From: Streptomyces tsukubensis
Lineage (GTDB): Bacteria > Actinomycetota > Actinomycetes > Streptomycetales > Streptomycetaceae
Length of the DNA: 64,000 nucleotides
Direction: 5' to 3'
Assembly: GCF_009296025.1 (NCBI RefSeq)
Contig: NZ_CP045178.1
Location: 1,116,001 to 1,180,000 of the forward strand
Positions within the stretch are counted from its first letter, which is position 1. The number at the start of each line of letters is the position of its first letter. The notes beneath the pieces were generated by a model. That model saw only the letters and a program-made list of their open reading frames with translations, had not been told where the DNA came from and ran no database searches. A program made the position numbers and the translations under genes. Shown here one piece after another: positions 45,433-55,900 of this stretch.

Positions 45433-46348
45433 TCACTTGCTCGCTCCCTCGCCCCGGAAGTCCGGGGATTCGGTGATCCAGCGGGCCGCCTCCCGCGTGA
45501 TCCCGGTTTCACCCCGCTTCTCGGCCCAGAACCTGGCGAGCAGAAAGGCGCGTTCCGTCGTGTACCGGAGCAGCCCGTACGGCGACCGGTCGCCGTCGTC
45601 CGCCGCCCGGCCGAGATTGCGGGCGGGGAGCGTCCCGTAATCGCCGTAACGAACGACCCCACATACGACCGCCCGCTCGCGCGTATCTCGTGCCACGTCT
45701 CCCAGTCCGCGCGGTCGGCGTCGCCCCGGTCCCGGTCCAGCAGTCCGTCGACGCCGTCCGGGAAACCGCCGGACAGCGCGGCGACCGTACGCCACGAGGT
45801 GAGGGGACCAGCGCGTCGAGCGCACGCAGCGCCTCTTTGCCCGCGTCCGGACGGCCCGGGAGCACCGCCTGAAGGTCGAGGAGGAGGTCCATCCGCGCCT
45901 CGGGATCCGTCCGGTCGAGCAGAGCCGCGGTGCGTTCGGCGAGTTCGTCGTTCCAGGTGCCGGGCAGCCGTATGCGTATGCCGAGACCGTTGCCGCCTTC
46001 GCGGGCGCTGTGTGTGGCCAGGGCCTGGTGGGAGGCGGGAAGGTCCGGGGCGGTGACCGGCCGGAGTGCTGTGTGGGACCAGTAGAAGGGCAGCAGGTTC
46101 GCGTACGGGCTCTCGTCGAGGGCGGCGTACGGAACATCCAGCCATGCCGAGGTGTATTTGTGCACGGCTGCGACGCGTCCGACCTCCTTATTCACTGACT
46201 GTTGAAGTTCGTCGGCGTCCTCTGCGGTCATGGCCGACAGCGTCCACAGGGGAGCCATGTGGTCACGGGTCCATGGGACGAGGTCCTTGACTGCGGCCAC
46301 AGCGTGAGGGCGTACCGGTAAGACAGGAACGTACAGCGGTCCGGACAT
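45433..46348 (-). pseudogene. 'beta family' protein (T4 beta-like), two frameshifts
   Basis: Starts at ATG 46348 (MSGPLYVPVLPVRPHAVAAV, GGAGGGGG upstream), the standard opening of the beta family. The first frame runs to ALDALVP. Near 45797-45803 one base seems lost and the next frame gives TSWRTVAALSGGFPDGVDG through ASGRSYVGSF. Near 45651-45656 another base is lost and the third frame gives RYGDYGTLPARNLGR and ARFWAEKRGETGITREAARW to the stop at 45433. Restored length is about 305 residues. The function is unknown; family members occur near phage-defence genes. It lies 107 bp after brxHI on the same strand. Gene decay or sequence error. Confidence 0.7.
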
Positions 46349-46455
46349 GGCGGCCCCCTCCACACTGCCCAGCTGTGGTCTGGGACCAGCGTGAGCTGGA
46401 GCGATGCGCACCGAAAGGGCGCGATCCAGTCACCCGTCCACTCACGATGCTGCTC

Positions 46456-48618
46456 TCAGACCGGTTCGGGTGCCCAGCGCGTGGGTTGTGACAGCGCGGC
46501 AAGAGCCCCGCCCGTGTCGCCGATCCGAGCAGCGAGCACGCGAGTCGCCAGGTCTTCGGGGAGGGCAGCGGAGAACTTGAGGCCGCGTACGGCGGCCGTG
46601 GAGACATGTGGGAGGTTCTCTTGTCGTGGCGTCCGCCGCGCCCTCCCCCACTCCTCGCGGGTGAGATCGTGGCGGAGCCGCACGTAGGCATCTGCCGGCC
46701 GTTGCAGCGGATCGACCGCGTCCGCGAGCCACGCCGCGAGGGTCGCGTTGGCGCGGAAGCCGGCCCAGGTCCACCACCGTACATCCCGTCCGTGGCGGGT
46801 GATCAGGGTTGCCTCGGAGTTGGTGAACCGGCCATCCGTTTCCCGTAGTTCCACAAGAGCGGCCTGAGCGCGTCGGGTGAGACCCACCTCAGGATCGGCA
46901 CCGAGCAGCACCTCCCGCATGGCCTGGGTCAGCTCGTACGGCAGGCCGCGGGCGGTGCCCGTCTGCCACTTGGCGACGCCGCCCGACTCAGCGGCCTCCA
47001 CGAAGACCCGGTGCCGGCGCCAGTCCACATACGTCACCTGCCAGCTCCGCCCGGCGAGCAGCAGCCGCAGTGGCCCCTCGTGCTCCTCCACCAGCAGTGC
47101 CGGGTCCGTGTGCCCAATCTCCGCTCGTCCGTTGAGGACGGTGAACTGGGGCGGGGCGGTGAACGATGCGGTGAGGTCCATGAAGTGCCGCCTGCCGAAG
47201 CGCTTCTCGGCCTGTACGCCGATGAAGTAGACGCCGCTGTCCTGTTCCAGGAAGCCCTCGGTGAGAAGGTGGTCAAGGACGGGTCGGGCGGAGGCGTCGA
47301 AGGGGGTGAGGCCGTTCCACTCCTCGTGCCAGTCGGCGGCGGGCAGTTTGTGTCGTTGGAGGGTCATGGCGAGGAGTTGTTGGGCGACAAGGTGGTGTGG
47401 CCCCGGCGGTGCGGCGATGGGTTCCACCCAGTGACGGCCCCACAGGGTGAGCAGTCCGGCTGCTTGGAGGAGGCTCTCGTGGGACGTGGTGAGGAAGAGG
47501 CAGTTGCGGGTGCTGCCGGGGCGGCGTCCCGTACGACCGACGCGTTGCAGGAAGGAGGCGACACTGGAGGGGGAGTCGATCTGGATCACCCGGTCGAGGT
47601 CACCGACGTCAATCCCGAGTTCGAGGGTGGAGGTGGCCACGATCACGCAGTCGCGGGCCTGCGCGAAGGCTTCCTCGGAACGGTGCCGTTCGGCCGCCGA
47701 GAGGGAGGAGTGGGAGAGGAACACGGTCACGCCGCGCGCTCGCAGCGCCTGCCCGAGCTCCTCGACCTGGCGGCGAGACTCACAGAAGACTAGACGTTTC
47801 TCGCCCCGGTGGAGGGCGGAAATGACCGTAGCTGCGTTCGACAGGGAACCGACGTAGTCCAACTCGACGTCCCCTGGCGGGGGCCCGTCGGGAGGTGGTC
47901 CGTCTCCCGATTTCGTGGCTACGGGCCCGATCCTGATGTCAGGGGCGATGACCCGGCCAGGCACGCGGTCACGGCCGGAGCCCTGGAGCCAGGCGAGGAG
48001 CTCGGTCGGATTGCCGACCGTGGCGGACAGGCCGATGCGCTGCAGCGGCCGCCCGGTCAGCCGCTGGAGACGTTCCAGGATCGCCAGCAGATGCCAGCCC
48101 CTGTCGTCGCCGGCGAAGGAGTGCACCTCGTCCACGACGACCGCCCGTACGCCGCCGAGCAGCAGGGCGTGGTCGGTTTTCGCGCTGATGAGCTGTGCTT
48201 CGAGGGACTCCGGTGTGGTGAGGAGGATGTCGGGCGGCTCGCGGCGCAGCCGCCGTCGTTCGGCCTCGGCCGTGTCACCGTGCCAGAGCGCCGCCGTGCG
48301 CCCGAGCCACTGCGCGTAGGCGTGCAGGCGAGGCTGGAGGTTGTTGAGGAGGGCGCGGAGGGGCGTGAGATAGAGGACCGAGGTGCCGGACCAGCCGTCC
48401 CGGGCCATCGCGGTCAGGAGCGGGAAGGCCGCGGCCTCGGTCTTGCCGCCTGCTGTCGGAGCGAGCAGCACGGCGTCCTCGCCGTCGAGCAGCGGTCCGA
48501 TCGACGCGGCCTGAAGCGGTCTGAGGCCCGGCCAGCCGAGGCTGTTGACGATGTGGTGGAGGAGAACCGGGTCCAGGCGGTCGATGGGATCCGTGCCCGT
48601 CATCGCGCCCTCGCTCAC
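46456..48618 (-). CDS. brxHI: BREX helicase BrxHI (Lhr-like DEAD/DEAH superfamily 2)
   Basis: 720 residues. Helicase motifs are LLAPTAGGKTEAAAFPLL (Walker A, about 51-68), TTPESLEA, VVVDEVHSF (DEVH), LSATVGNP, ATSTLELGIDVGDLDRVIQ and FLQRVGRTGRRPG (motif VI). A C-terminal region of about 250 residues follows. BrxHI is the type-2-specific BREX helicase; its exact job is not known. It overlaps brxD by 4 bp (GTGA) and ends the BREX operon. Confidence 0.93.
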   Translation of the reverse strand: MSEGAMTGTDPIDRLDPVLLHHIVNSLGWPGLRPLQAASIGPLLDGEDAVLLAPTAGGKTEAAAFPLLTAMARDGWSGTSVLYLTPLRALLNNLQPRLHAYAQWLGRTAALWHGDTAEAERRRLRREPPDILLTTPESLEAQLISAKTDHALLLGGVRAVVVDEVHSFAGDDRGWHLLAILERLQRLTGRPLQRIGLSATVGNPTELLAWLQGSGRDRVPGRVIAPDIRIGPVATKSGDGPPPDGPPPGDVELDYVGSLSNAATVISALHRGEKRLVFCESRRQVEELGQALRARGVTVFLSHSSLSAAERHRSEEAFAQARDCVIVATSTLELGIDVGDLDRVIQIDSPSSVASFLQRVGRTGRRPGSTRNCLFLTTSHESLLQAAGLLTLWGRHWVEPIAAPPGPHHLVAQQLLAMTLQRHKLPAADWHEEWNGLTPFDASARPVLDHLLTEGFLEQDSGVYFIGVQAEKRFGRRHFMDLTASFTAPPQFTVLNGRAEIGHTDPALLVEEHEGPLRLLLAGRSWQVTYVDWRRHRVFVEAAESGGVAKWQTGTARGLPYELTQAMREVLLGADPEVGLTRRAQAALVELRETDGRFTNSEATLITRHGRDVRWWTWAGFRANATLAAWLADAVDPLQRPADAYVRLRHDLTREEWGRARRTPRQENLPHVSTAAVRGLKFSAALPEDLATRVLAARIGDTGGALAALSQPTRWAPEPV

Positions 48619-49967
48619 AGGTCGAGCTCCACCTCGTCGGCCGAGGCCGCCGAAACCGTGAAGGCGTGGCGCTCGGCGTCGGTGAGTTCGGTGCGGTCGA
48701 CGGTGAGGCGGTAGTCGGCGCGCGGGTCGAAGTCGGGGAACTGGTCGATGCGGTCGAGGACGTCACCGACGAGCTTCTTCAGGTAGAGGCGGGGGGCGAC
48801 TCCGACCTTGCCGCCCAGGGCTCCGCCGACCGCGCGAGCCAGATCGGCCACATATGCGTCGTCGGCGATGGAGAGCACCCGTTCCGGGTCGGGGCTCCCC
48901 GCCACGTAGAGGTCCCGGATCTTCCTGCCGAGTTCGGTCAGCGTGTCCAACTGGAAACCTGACAGCCGGAGTTGCACAGCCCTGGGGTTGTCGAAACGGG
49001 GATCGGTGGAGAAGTCGGTGGCGAGGCGCTGGGCGAGCGGGGCGAGCCGTTGGACACCCTGCGGACCGTCGTAGAACGCCGGAGTGCCGGTGATCACCAG
49101 GTAGAGGCCGGGGAACCGGCCGGAGTGGACTTCGTCGATCAGCTGCCGCAAAGCATTGAGCGCCTTGTCCCGGGCATCGGAGCGCACCCGTTGGAGGGTT
49201 TCCACCTCGTCGAGGACGAGCAGGAGCCCGGGGTGTCCGCTGTCGCGCAGGACGGCGAGGAGCCCTTGGAGGAAGCCGAGGGCTCCGAAGTGGTCGAGGT
49301 CGCCGCGCACACCCGCGGCGCGTTTGGCGGCGGCCGCCACGTGCGGTTCGCCGCCGAGCCAGGCGAGGACGGCCGCGGCGGTGGCCTCGTCGCCCACGCC
49401 GAGAGCCGAGTGGTAGCCGCGCAGCGCGGCAGCGAATCCGGGGGCGCCGCGGGACACCTCCGAGAGGCGGTCGTCGAGGAGCTTGGCGACGGCCTGCTCC
49501 AGCCGGGTGTCGTCGGCGCCGTCCGCGAGGGCGTCTTCTTCAAGCGCGTAGAACCACGCGTCCACGACAGGCCGGAGTGCGGACGGCTGGAAGCTCGCGG
49601 TGGCCAGGCGCTCGGTGGCCCGCCGGTAGACCGTCTCCAGACGGTGCAGGGGCGTCTCGGTCTCCGAGACCTGTACCTCGGCGACGGCGAAGCCGCGGCG
49701 CTTGGCCCGCTCTCCGAGCCAGCGGGCGAAGAACGTCTTGCCGCTGCCGTACTCACCGCGCACCGCCTTGAAGGCGGAGCCGCCCGCGGCGACGGCGTCC
49801 AGTTCGCCGTCCACGGCCGCCTCGAACCGGTCGAGGCCGGTGGCGAGGAGATCTAGGCCGCTTTCGGGTACGGCTCCGCGTCGAAGCGCGTCGACGACGG
49901 CCCGCCGCCGCGCGGGCGACACGGCTCCGACGGTGGCAGGGGATGCGGAGGGCGGCTGATCACTCAC
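48615..49967 (-). CDS. brxD: BREX ATP-binding protein BrxD
   Basis: 450-residue AAA-type ATPase from a GTG at 49967. Walker A is RGEYGSGKTFFARWL (about 70-84), Walker B is PGLLLVLDEVETLQRV, and a sensor-like ITGTPAFYDGPQG follows with QRLATDF. The family (DUF2791-like) is part of BREX type 2 and some related systems. It lies 79 bp after pglZ and is coupled to brxHI. Confidence 0.93.
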   Translation of the reverse strand: MSDQPPSASPATVGAVSPARRRAVVDALRRGAVPESGLDLLATGLDRFEAAVDGELDAVAAGGSAFKAVRGEYGSGKTFFARWLGERAKRRGFAVAEVQVSETETPLHRLETVYRRATERLATASFQPSALRPVVDAWFYALEEDALADGADDTRLEQAVAKLLDDRLSEVSRGAPGFAAALRGYHSALGVGDEATAAAVLAWLGGEPHVAAAAKRAAGVRGDLDHFGALGFLQGLLAVLRDSGHPGLLLVLDEVETLQRVRSDARDKALNALRQLIDEVHSGRFPGLYLVITGTPAFYDGPQGVQRLAPLAQRLATDFSTDPRFDNPRAVQLRLSGFQLDTLTELGRKIRDLYVAGSPDPERVLSIADDAYVADLARAVGGALGGKVGVAPRLYLKKLVGDVLDRIDQFPDFDPRADYRLTVDRTELTDAERHAFTVSAASADEVELDL

Positions 49968-50046
49968 CTGGTCAGTTTCCCACGGCCGCCGTCCTGCCCG
50001 AGTCCGATGCCCGGGGCGGGACAGCGCCTTGGTTCCTCTCAGCGGC

Positions 50047-52908
50047 TCACAGGCCGAACTGGGTCTTCAGCAGCGGCTCGTTGAGGCGAAGGGTTCGGTT
50101 GTCCGGCAGGATCTCCAGTACCTGCTCGCCGTCGTGGTTGAGGAGCTGTCGCAGTACGGCGGCGAATCCGGCGGCGCGGACGGGCCGCTCTCCGGCGCGC
50201 TGCGCCAGTGCCGTGATCGGCAGGGTCCCGGAGTCGAGCAGTTCCTGCACGGCGGCACGCACCTTGTCCAGGTCCAGCTTGCGTCCCACCACCAACGCCA
50301 GTTGCGCCGCGAAGACGTCCGAGGACATCAGCGCGGCCACGAGCACGGTGTGCGGGTCGGATGGAACGGGCTCCGCCGCCCGGTCCGGCTGAACCGGGGC
50401 CGAGGCCGGGGCCGCTACGGCCTGCTCGGCGAACAGGCTCTCCTCCTGGCTGGCCGGTTTCGGCTTCGTCGGGCGGCGGCGTGCCGGGGCGGGCGCGGCG
50501 GCCGGGGCCGAAGCCGGTGCGGCGGACGCCTCGGGCACGCGGTCGAGCGACCACCAGTGGGGAGCCGGGTCGCCGAGCTCCCGCCACCCCTCTGGCGGCG
50601 TGGCACCGAACGGCAGGTACGCCTGGAGCGGAATGGCGATCTCGGCGAGGGACGCGCCGCCGTGGTAGCCGGCCTTGCGCGTGGTGTAGCGGGAGTCGGC
50701 GTCCCACAGGGCGGTGACAGCTCCCCCGGGCTCGGGGGCGACCACGCGCGGTCCGCGCAGCCGGATCTCCCGTTCGTCCAACTTCCCCTCGTCGTAAGGG
50801 CGATAGCGGTCCGCGGCCTCGGGCACGGAGACGCGGCGGTCGCGGCGGTCGACGACGTGCCCGTGGTCGGAGAGGAGCAGAACGGCCATGCCCTCGGTCG
50901 CGGCGGTGTCGAGGAGCTCGCCCAGAAAGCCGATCTCCTCGACGATCCACCGGGTGGCGCCCAGGCGCTGTTCCTTGGCGAGCCGGTCGTCGATGGTGTT
51001 CAGGACGACCCCGACGTGGGTGCGCCCGTCGCGCAGAGCGGCTTCCAGCGGTGCGCTGAAGGGGCTTCCGGTGCATTCGGCGCGCAGGTCGTCCTTGTGG
51101 AAGACGGCCGCCGTCCGCCCGGGGCCGGCGAACGGGTGCTGGGCGAAGAGCCTCTTCTCCTCGGCCTGCCCGCCGCGCAGCAGCCGCCCGGCGAAGAGGC
51201 TGGTGCGGCTGACGGCGGTGACGCTGGGCAGGGCGGCGGCCACGGCCCTGCGCCGGGGACGCCCTTCGGCTCCCGGAAACGGGTCGTACTCGCTGAAGCG
51301 CTCCCGCAGCTCTTGGCCGAGTTCCGCCGCTATGGCGGCGGTCATGCCGTCGACGACGAGGATCAGCAGCCGTCGCCGGTCCTTGTCCTGGGACACGGGG
51401 GCGGCGATCCGGTCGAGGAAGCTCTCCACGGTGAGGAGAGGGCCGGGTGCGCCGCCGCTCTCCGTCCAGGTGGCGAGACGCTGAGCGAAGGCCCGGTCCA
51501 TCTCCCGCCGCCGTTCGCGGACCTGCTCACCGAGCCGGTCGTACGCCTCCCGCAGAGCGGGGACGTCCTCGCCTCCCGCTTCGATCCGATCGAGTGCGAG
51601 GTCCGCCCAGGCAGTGTCGGTGACCTGCGCCCCCAGCCAGTCCGCCACCGACTCGGGCTGCGGGTCGGCGGCGGCGAGCCAGGCTGCGAGCCGCCCGGCC
51701 ATGCGGGCACGTCCGACACGGGCGCGGCCTTCGGGACGCGCGGCGAGCCTGTGCTCGCCCCAAGCCTGTACGGCCGACGCGATGCGCTGCGCGTCCCCGG
51801 CGGCCAGGGTGGCACCGGCATCGGCCGCCCGGACCTCGAAGCCGGAGGGGAGGAACAGGCTCACGGCCGCGGCCTGCTCGGCGCCGAACTGGCGGGCGAG
51901 CAGCTCGGCGCGGTCCATCAGCGGGGTGAGCACGCGGCGGTCCTGCTGGGCGTGCAGCTCGTCTGCGGTCGCTTCAGCTGCTGTGCCGTACTGCGCGAAG
52001 CGGGCATCCGATTCCTCGGGCGTGAGGCCGCCGCCCTGGGCGCCCGACCACAGCTCGGCCCGGCCGCGCGCCCGGTACACCTCGGGGCCGGGGGCGGCAG
52101 TGTGCTTCCACAGCGCGGCGGCGACCAGGCCGTACGCGAGCGCGTCGGTTCCGCGACCCTCGCCGACGAGGCCGAAGAGAACGGCGGCGGCCGGTCCCGC
52201 CTGCCCCTTCTCGCAGAGAAAGTCGGCGAGGCCGTCGCGCTCGGCGTCACGCAGGGCGAGGAATCGTTCGGCGGCCCCGGGCTGCACGGCCCAGCGCAGC
52301 AGAGCGGTGAGGTCGATGCGGTTGTCGGCGATGTCGCGTGCCGGGTGCGCGCCGTCCGCGTACCGGCCGAGACCGAGACGACGCTGGGCGAGCCGGGTAA
52401 GGGCGTGGTCGCGGGTGAGCATGCCGCCCGCGATCTTCGGCCACCCGTCGAGCGGAGCGGCCTCCAGCAGGGCTTCCGCGGCCCAGCCACCGCCGGAGAG
52501 CCGCAGCCGGTGATCGACGGTCCCGGCGCCGAAGGAGGTACGTACCACTTCCCAGTTGTCCACGCTGCGGATGCCACCGCGCCGCACGCGCGCGAGGAGG
52601 CCGGGATCGAGCTCGGCTTCCTCGCAGTCGGTGAGCACGACCAGAACCGGCGGAACGGCCCCGTCCCCGGCATGATCGGCGTGGGCGAGGATCTGCTCGT
52701 GCACGGCAAGCGGCGAAGAGGCCGCCGCGACGGCGGCCTGCTGTCCGCCGCCGTAGGCGAGGGTGTCGGGCCCGTCCCACTCCGGCTGCGCGCGGAGCAG
52801 TACGACCGTGCGCGTGCGCCCGTCCAGTGTGGGCCGAGCGGACAGGTATTGGGCGAGGAGCGAGGGGGTGAGCCGGGCTAGGCCGGCGGCTGCGGTCGTG
52901 CTGGTCAC
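50047..52908 (-). CDS. pglZ: BREX alkaline-phosphatase-fold protein PglZ
   Basis: 953 residues from a GTG that overlaps the pglY stop. The central PglZ domain (about 510-700) has LLILVVDGMTAAIAAELGQEL with the metal/nucleophile-region Asp. It also has SVTAVSRTSLFAGRLLRGG and LLLSDHGHVVDRRDRR with the DHG motif of the alkaline phosphatase superfamily. A Pro/Ala-rich linker (around 785-830) precedes a C-terminal domain. PglZ is the signature gene of all BREX systems and is required for phage resistance. Confidence 0.95.
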   Translation of the reverse strand: MTSTTAAAGLARLTPSLLAQYLSARPTLDGRTRTVVLLRAQPEWDGPDTLAYGGGQQAAVAAASSPLAVHEQILAHADHAGDGAVPPVLVVLTDCEEAELDPGLLARVRRGGIRSVDNWEVVRTSFGAGTVDHRLRLSGGGWAAEALLEAAPLDGWPKIAGGMLTRDHALTRLAQRRLGLGRYADGAHPARDIADNRIDLTALLRWAVQPGAAERFLALRDAERDGLADFLCEKGQAGPAAAVLFGLVGEGRGTDALAYGLVAAALWKHTAAPGPEVYRARGRAELWSGAQGGGLTPEESDARFAQYGTAAEATADELHAQQDRRVLTPLMDRAELLARQFGAEQAAAVSLFLPSGFEVRAADAGATLAAGDAQRIASAVQAWGEHRLAARPEGRARVGRARMAGRLAAWLAAADPQPESVADWLGAQVTDTAWADLALDRIEAGGEDVPALREAYDRLGEQVRERRREMDRAFAQRLATWTESGGAPGPLLTVESFLDRIAAPVSQDKDRRRLLILVVDGMTAAIAAELGQELRERFSEYDPFPGAEGRPRRRAVAAALPSVTAVSRTSLFAGRLLRGGQAEEKRLFAQHPFAGPGRTAAVFHKDDLRAECTGSPFSAPLEAALRDGRTHVGVVLNTIDDRLAKEQRLGATRWIVEEIGFLGELLDTAATEGMAVLLLSDHGHVVDRRDRRVSVPEAADRYRPYDEGKLDEREIRLRGPRVVAPEPGGAVTALWDADSRYTTRKAGYHGGASLAEIAIPLQAYLPFGATPPEGWRELGDPAPHWWSLDRVPEASAAPASAPAAAPAPARRRPTKPKPASQEESLFAEQAVAAPASAPVQPDRAAEPVPSDPHTVLVAALMSSDVFAAQLALVVGRKLDLDKVRAAVQELLDSGTLPITALAQRAGERPVRAAGFAAVLRQLLNHDGEQVLEILPDNRTLRLNEPLLKTQFGL

Positions 52909-55900
52909 TCGCCCACCACCCGCCAGGTGATGTCGATCTCGGCGTCGGGGTCCGCCTCGGCGAGGGCACGGATCTCGGCGGCGAACTCCGCTGCGGCGGT
53001 GCGGACCTTGATACGTCCGCCACCGGCCCTCCGTACACCGCCGGTGCCCGTGTGGGTGGACGGCACGAACGGCTCGGCGTCGTCTCCCTTCAGGGAGGTG
53101 TCATCGGGGTCGGAGGGGCCGACAGGCTGCTGCGGCGGGGGCGGGGCGGCCTGCTGAGCCCTCACCAGAGCGATCACCTCGCGCCGGGCCGACTCCAGGG
53201 CCTTGGCGAGGTCGGCGGTCTGCTGGTCGCTGCGGGCGGCACCCTTCAGCCTCTCCAGGACGGAGTGGCCCTCCGGGCCGAGCCCCTCGGCGAGGTCCAG
53301 CGTCTCCCAGTCGGCTTCGGCGGCGACGAGCGCGGCGGCGACCTTGCGGGCCTGCGCGAGCGAGGTGCCGTAGCGCAGGGGCGAGACGCCCCGCAGGTCG
53401 AAGCCGGCGAGGGTCTCCACCGTGCGGCGGGCGGCGGCCGAACCGGCCTCGGCGCTGTCGGCGAGCTGCGTGACGAGTTCGAGGGAGCGCCGGGCGAGGG
53501 CGAACCGTCCGGCCGGGTCCGTCTCGTCGAGGCCCAGCCGGCCCTGGCAGTCCTCCAGACGGCGCACCAGTCCCGCGGCGTCCTCGGCGAACGAGCGAGC
53601 CCGGTCACGCACCGCCGTCGCGAACTGGTTGATGATCTGCCCCCGGTACAGCCGGGCCTTGGGCTTGTCACCGAAGAGGGACTCGTAACGGGCGAGCGCC
53701 TCTTCCCAGTCGGCCTCCGAGGGCCGCGGCTGGGTGCGCAGGGCGTCGCCCGCGCGGGCCGCGAAGGCGAGGGACTTGTCCTGCACCGCGCCACCGCTCA
53801 CCCACACCCGGTCGTCGATCTGGGCGAAGGCGGCGATCACGAGCTGCTTGACCGTTTCATGCAGACCACGCGGTTCGGGCCGGTCGAGCCAGTCCGTCAG
53901 TCGTACGTACGTCAGGTCGTCGCCGGCGGGCAGGTCGTCGGCGCGGACCTGGTCGGCGAAGAACTGGGGCCAGTGCGAGGACAGTTCGAAGTACGCCTCC
54001 CCCATGGAACCCAGCAGGAGCGGTACCGCGACCCGCCGCATCAGACCGCGGTCCCCGGCAGGCACCTCGACGCGGCGGTCTCGGGCCTCCGCGGCCTGGC
54101 TCACCAGTCCGTACACCTTCTTCGCCTCGGGCGTGGTGACGGCCTTGCCGAAGTTCTCCGGGTCGAGCTGGGGATGGCCCGGGAACTGGCGCTCCAGCAG
54201 GCGCGCGGCGATGAGCCGGACCGCCTTGTCGAAAGGAGCGCCGATCGGGAGGGAGAGGCCGGGTACCGCGTGTACGGGGTCGAGGTGGTCGTCGAAGCCC
54301 GGCTGGACCTCGCTCTCCTTCTTGTCGGCCAGGCCGTAAGCCTGCTTGAGCGCCTTCTCTGCCTCCCGCGTCAGGGTGTCACGCTGGGCTTCGAGCAGCT
54401 GCCAGGCACGGACCCGCTTGTCCTGGCTGAGGTGCTTGGCGAAGGTGCCGTGGAAGCGGTCCTCGTCGGAGAGGACGTTGTCGATGACGGTGAGCCGCCG
54501 GAAGCTGTCCTGTGCCTGCTGGGACAGGTGGGAGGGCAGCCAGGCAAGCGTGCGGGCGGGCCCGTCGGGGCCTGCCTGCTCCCGGATCTCCCGGATACGG
54601 TTGGCGTGCTCACGAGCGCTGAACGGGCCGTCGTCGAAGGGGTAGTCGACGACGATCCGCCACAACCCCTCGGTGGCGGGCTTCAGGTTCTGGTCGCTGA
54701 CCTTTTCCTTGTCGCGGACATTCGCAAAGTTCACCTCAAGGGTGCGGGGCGACCCCTTCCATACGAAGGTGAGCTCGTCGTAGCCCAGGCGCTGGGCGCC
54801 GAGGTCGAGCTGACGGCGGAGGATCCGCTCGGCGAGGTCCCGCTGGAAGCGGGTCTGGGTGTAGGTGTTGGCGTTGGCGAGGATCGAGTCGAGGTCGATG
54901 TCGGTCAGTTCGAGCAGGACGGAGGCCTGAGCTCCGGAACCGGTGACCTTGATCTCGGCGAACTGGCCCGCCCACTGGCTCAGCTTGCCTTCTAGAGCCC
55001 CTACTTCACCGCCCTTGAACCGGCTCCTGATCGAGCCGTGGTTCAGGGCGAGGAGCCGCTCCACGGTGAGGTGCTGCAGCGACACCGCGCCGGGTGCCAG
55101 TGCGGACAGCAGCAGGGTGCGCATGATCCGGTCGTCGCCGGTGAACGCAGCCAGCGCCGGCCGCCGTTCGGCGGGCACGGACTCGGGGTCGCGCGCGTAG
55201 GCGACCGCGTCCTCCTCTGCGACCTTGTGGGTCGTGATCAGGTGGGGCCGCAGCTTGGTCTTGTAGAGCCGCTCGGCCGACTCGAACACCACCCGGGTCG
55301 CGTCCTGGAACGGCTTGTCGCCGCCCTTGCCCAGGTAGGGGTAGAGGTCGCCGAGAGACACCAGATCGCCCAGCCGCAGCCGGTCGCGCTGGTCGGCGAG
55401 GATCTCGCCCATCAGCTTCATGCCGGTCCGGTTGCGCTGCAGCGCCGAGGAGATCTGCACCAGGGCGTCCATGAACGCGGGCGTGAACGGATACGCCTTG
55501 CGCAGCGGCTCCTCACCGGAGCCGACCAGAGCCTTGTCGTCGCCGAGCCACGTGTCGCGCGCCGCGCCGGGGTTGGCGGCCAGCAGCCGGTCGAGCCCGG
55601 CCTGGACCTCCTGCCGTGCCTCGGGCGAGCGGGGCTTGAGCAGCCGCTCGTGGGCGATCTCCGGCAGGTTGCGGTCCTCAAGCTTGATGGGATCGAAGCG
55701 GCCGGATGCGTACTTGAGGTTCTGCTGCATGGCCGACTCGGCCGTGCCGTGCATCTCCTCGCCGGTGATCTCGCGCAGATCCTTCTGACGGGCGATGAAG
55801 GAGATGACAGGGATGGCGCGTCGGCTGTGACTGCCTTCCACGAAGTTGGTGAACTTCCCGGACTCACGCAAGACCCGCTTCTCGTCCTGCATCATCATGG

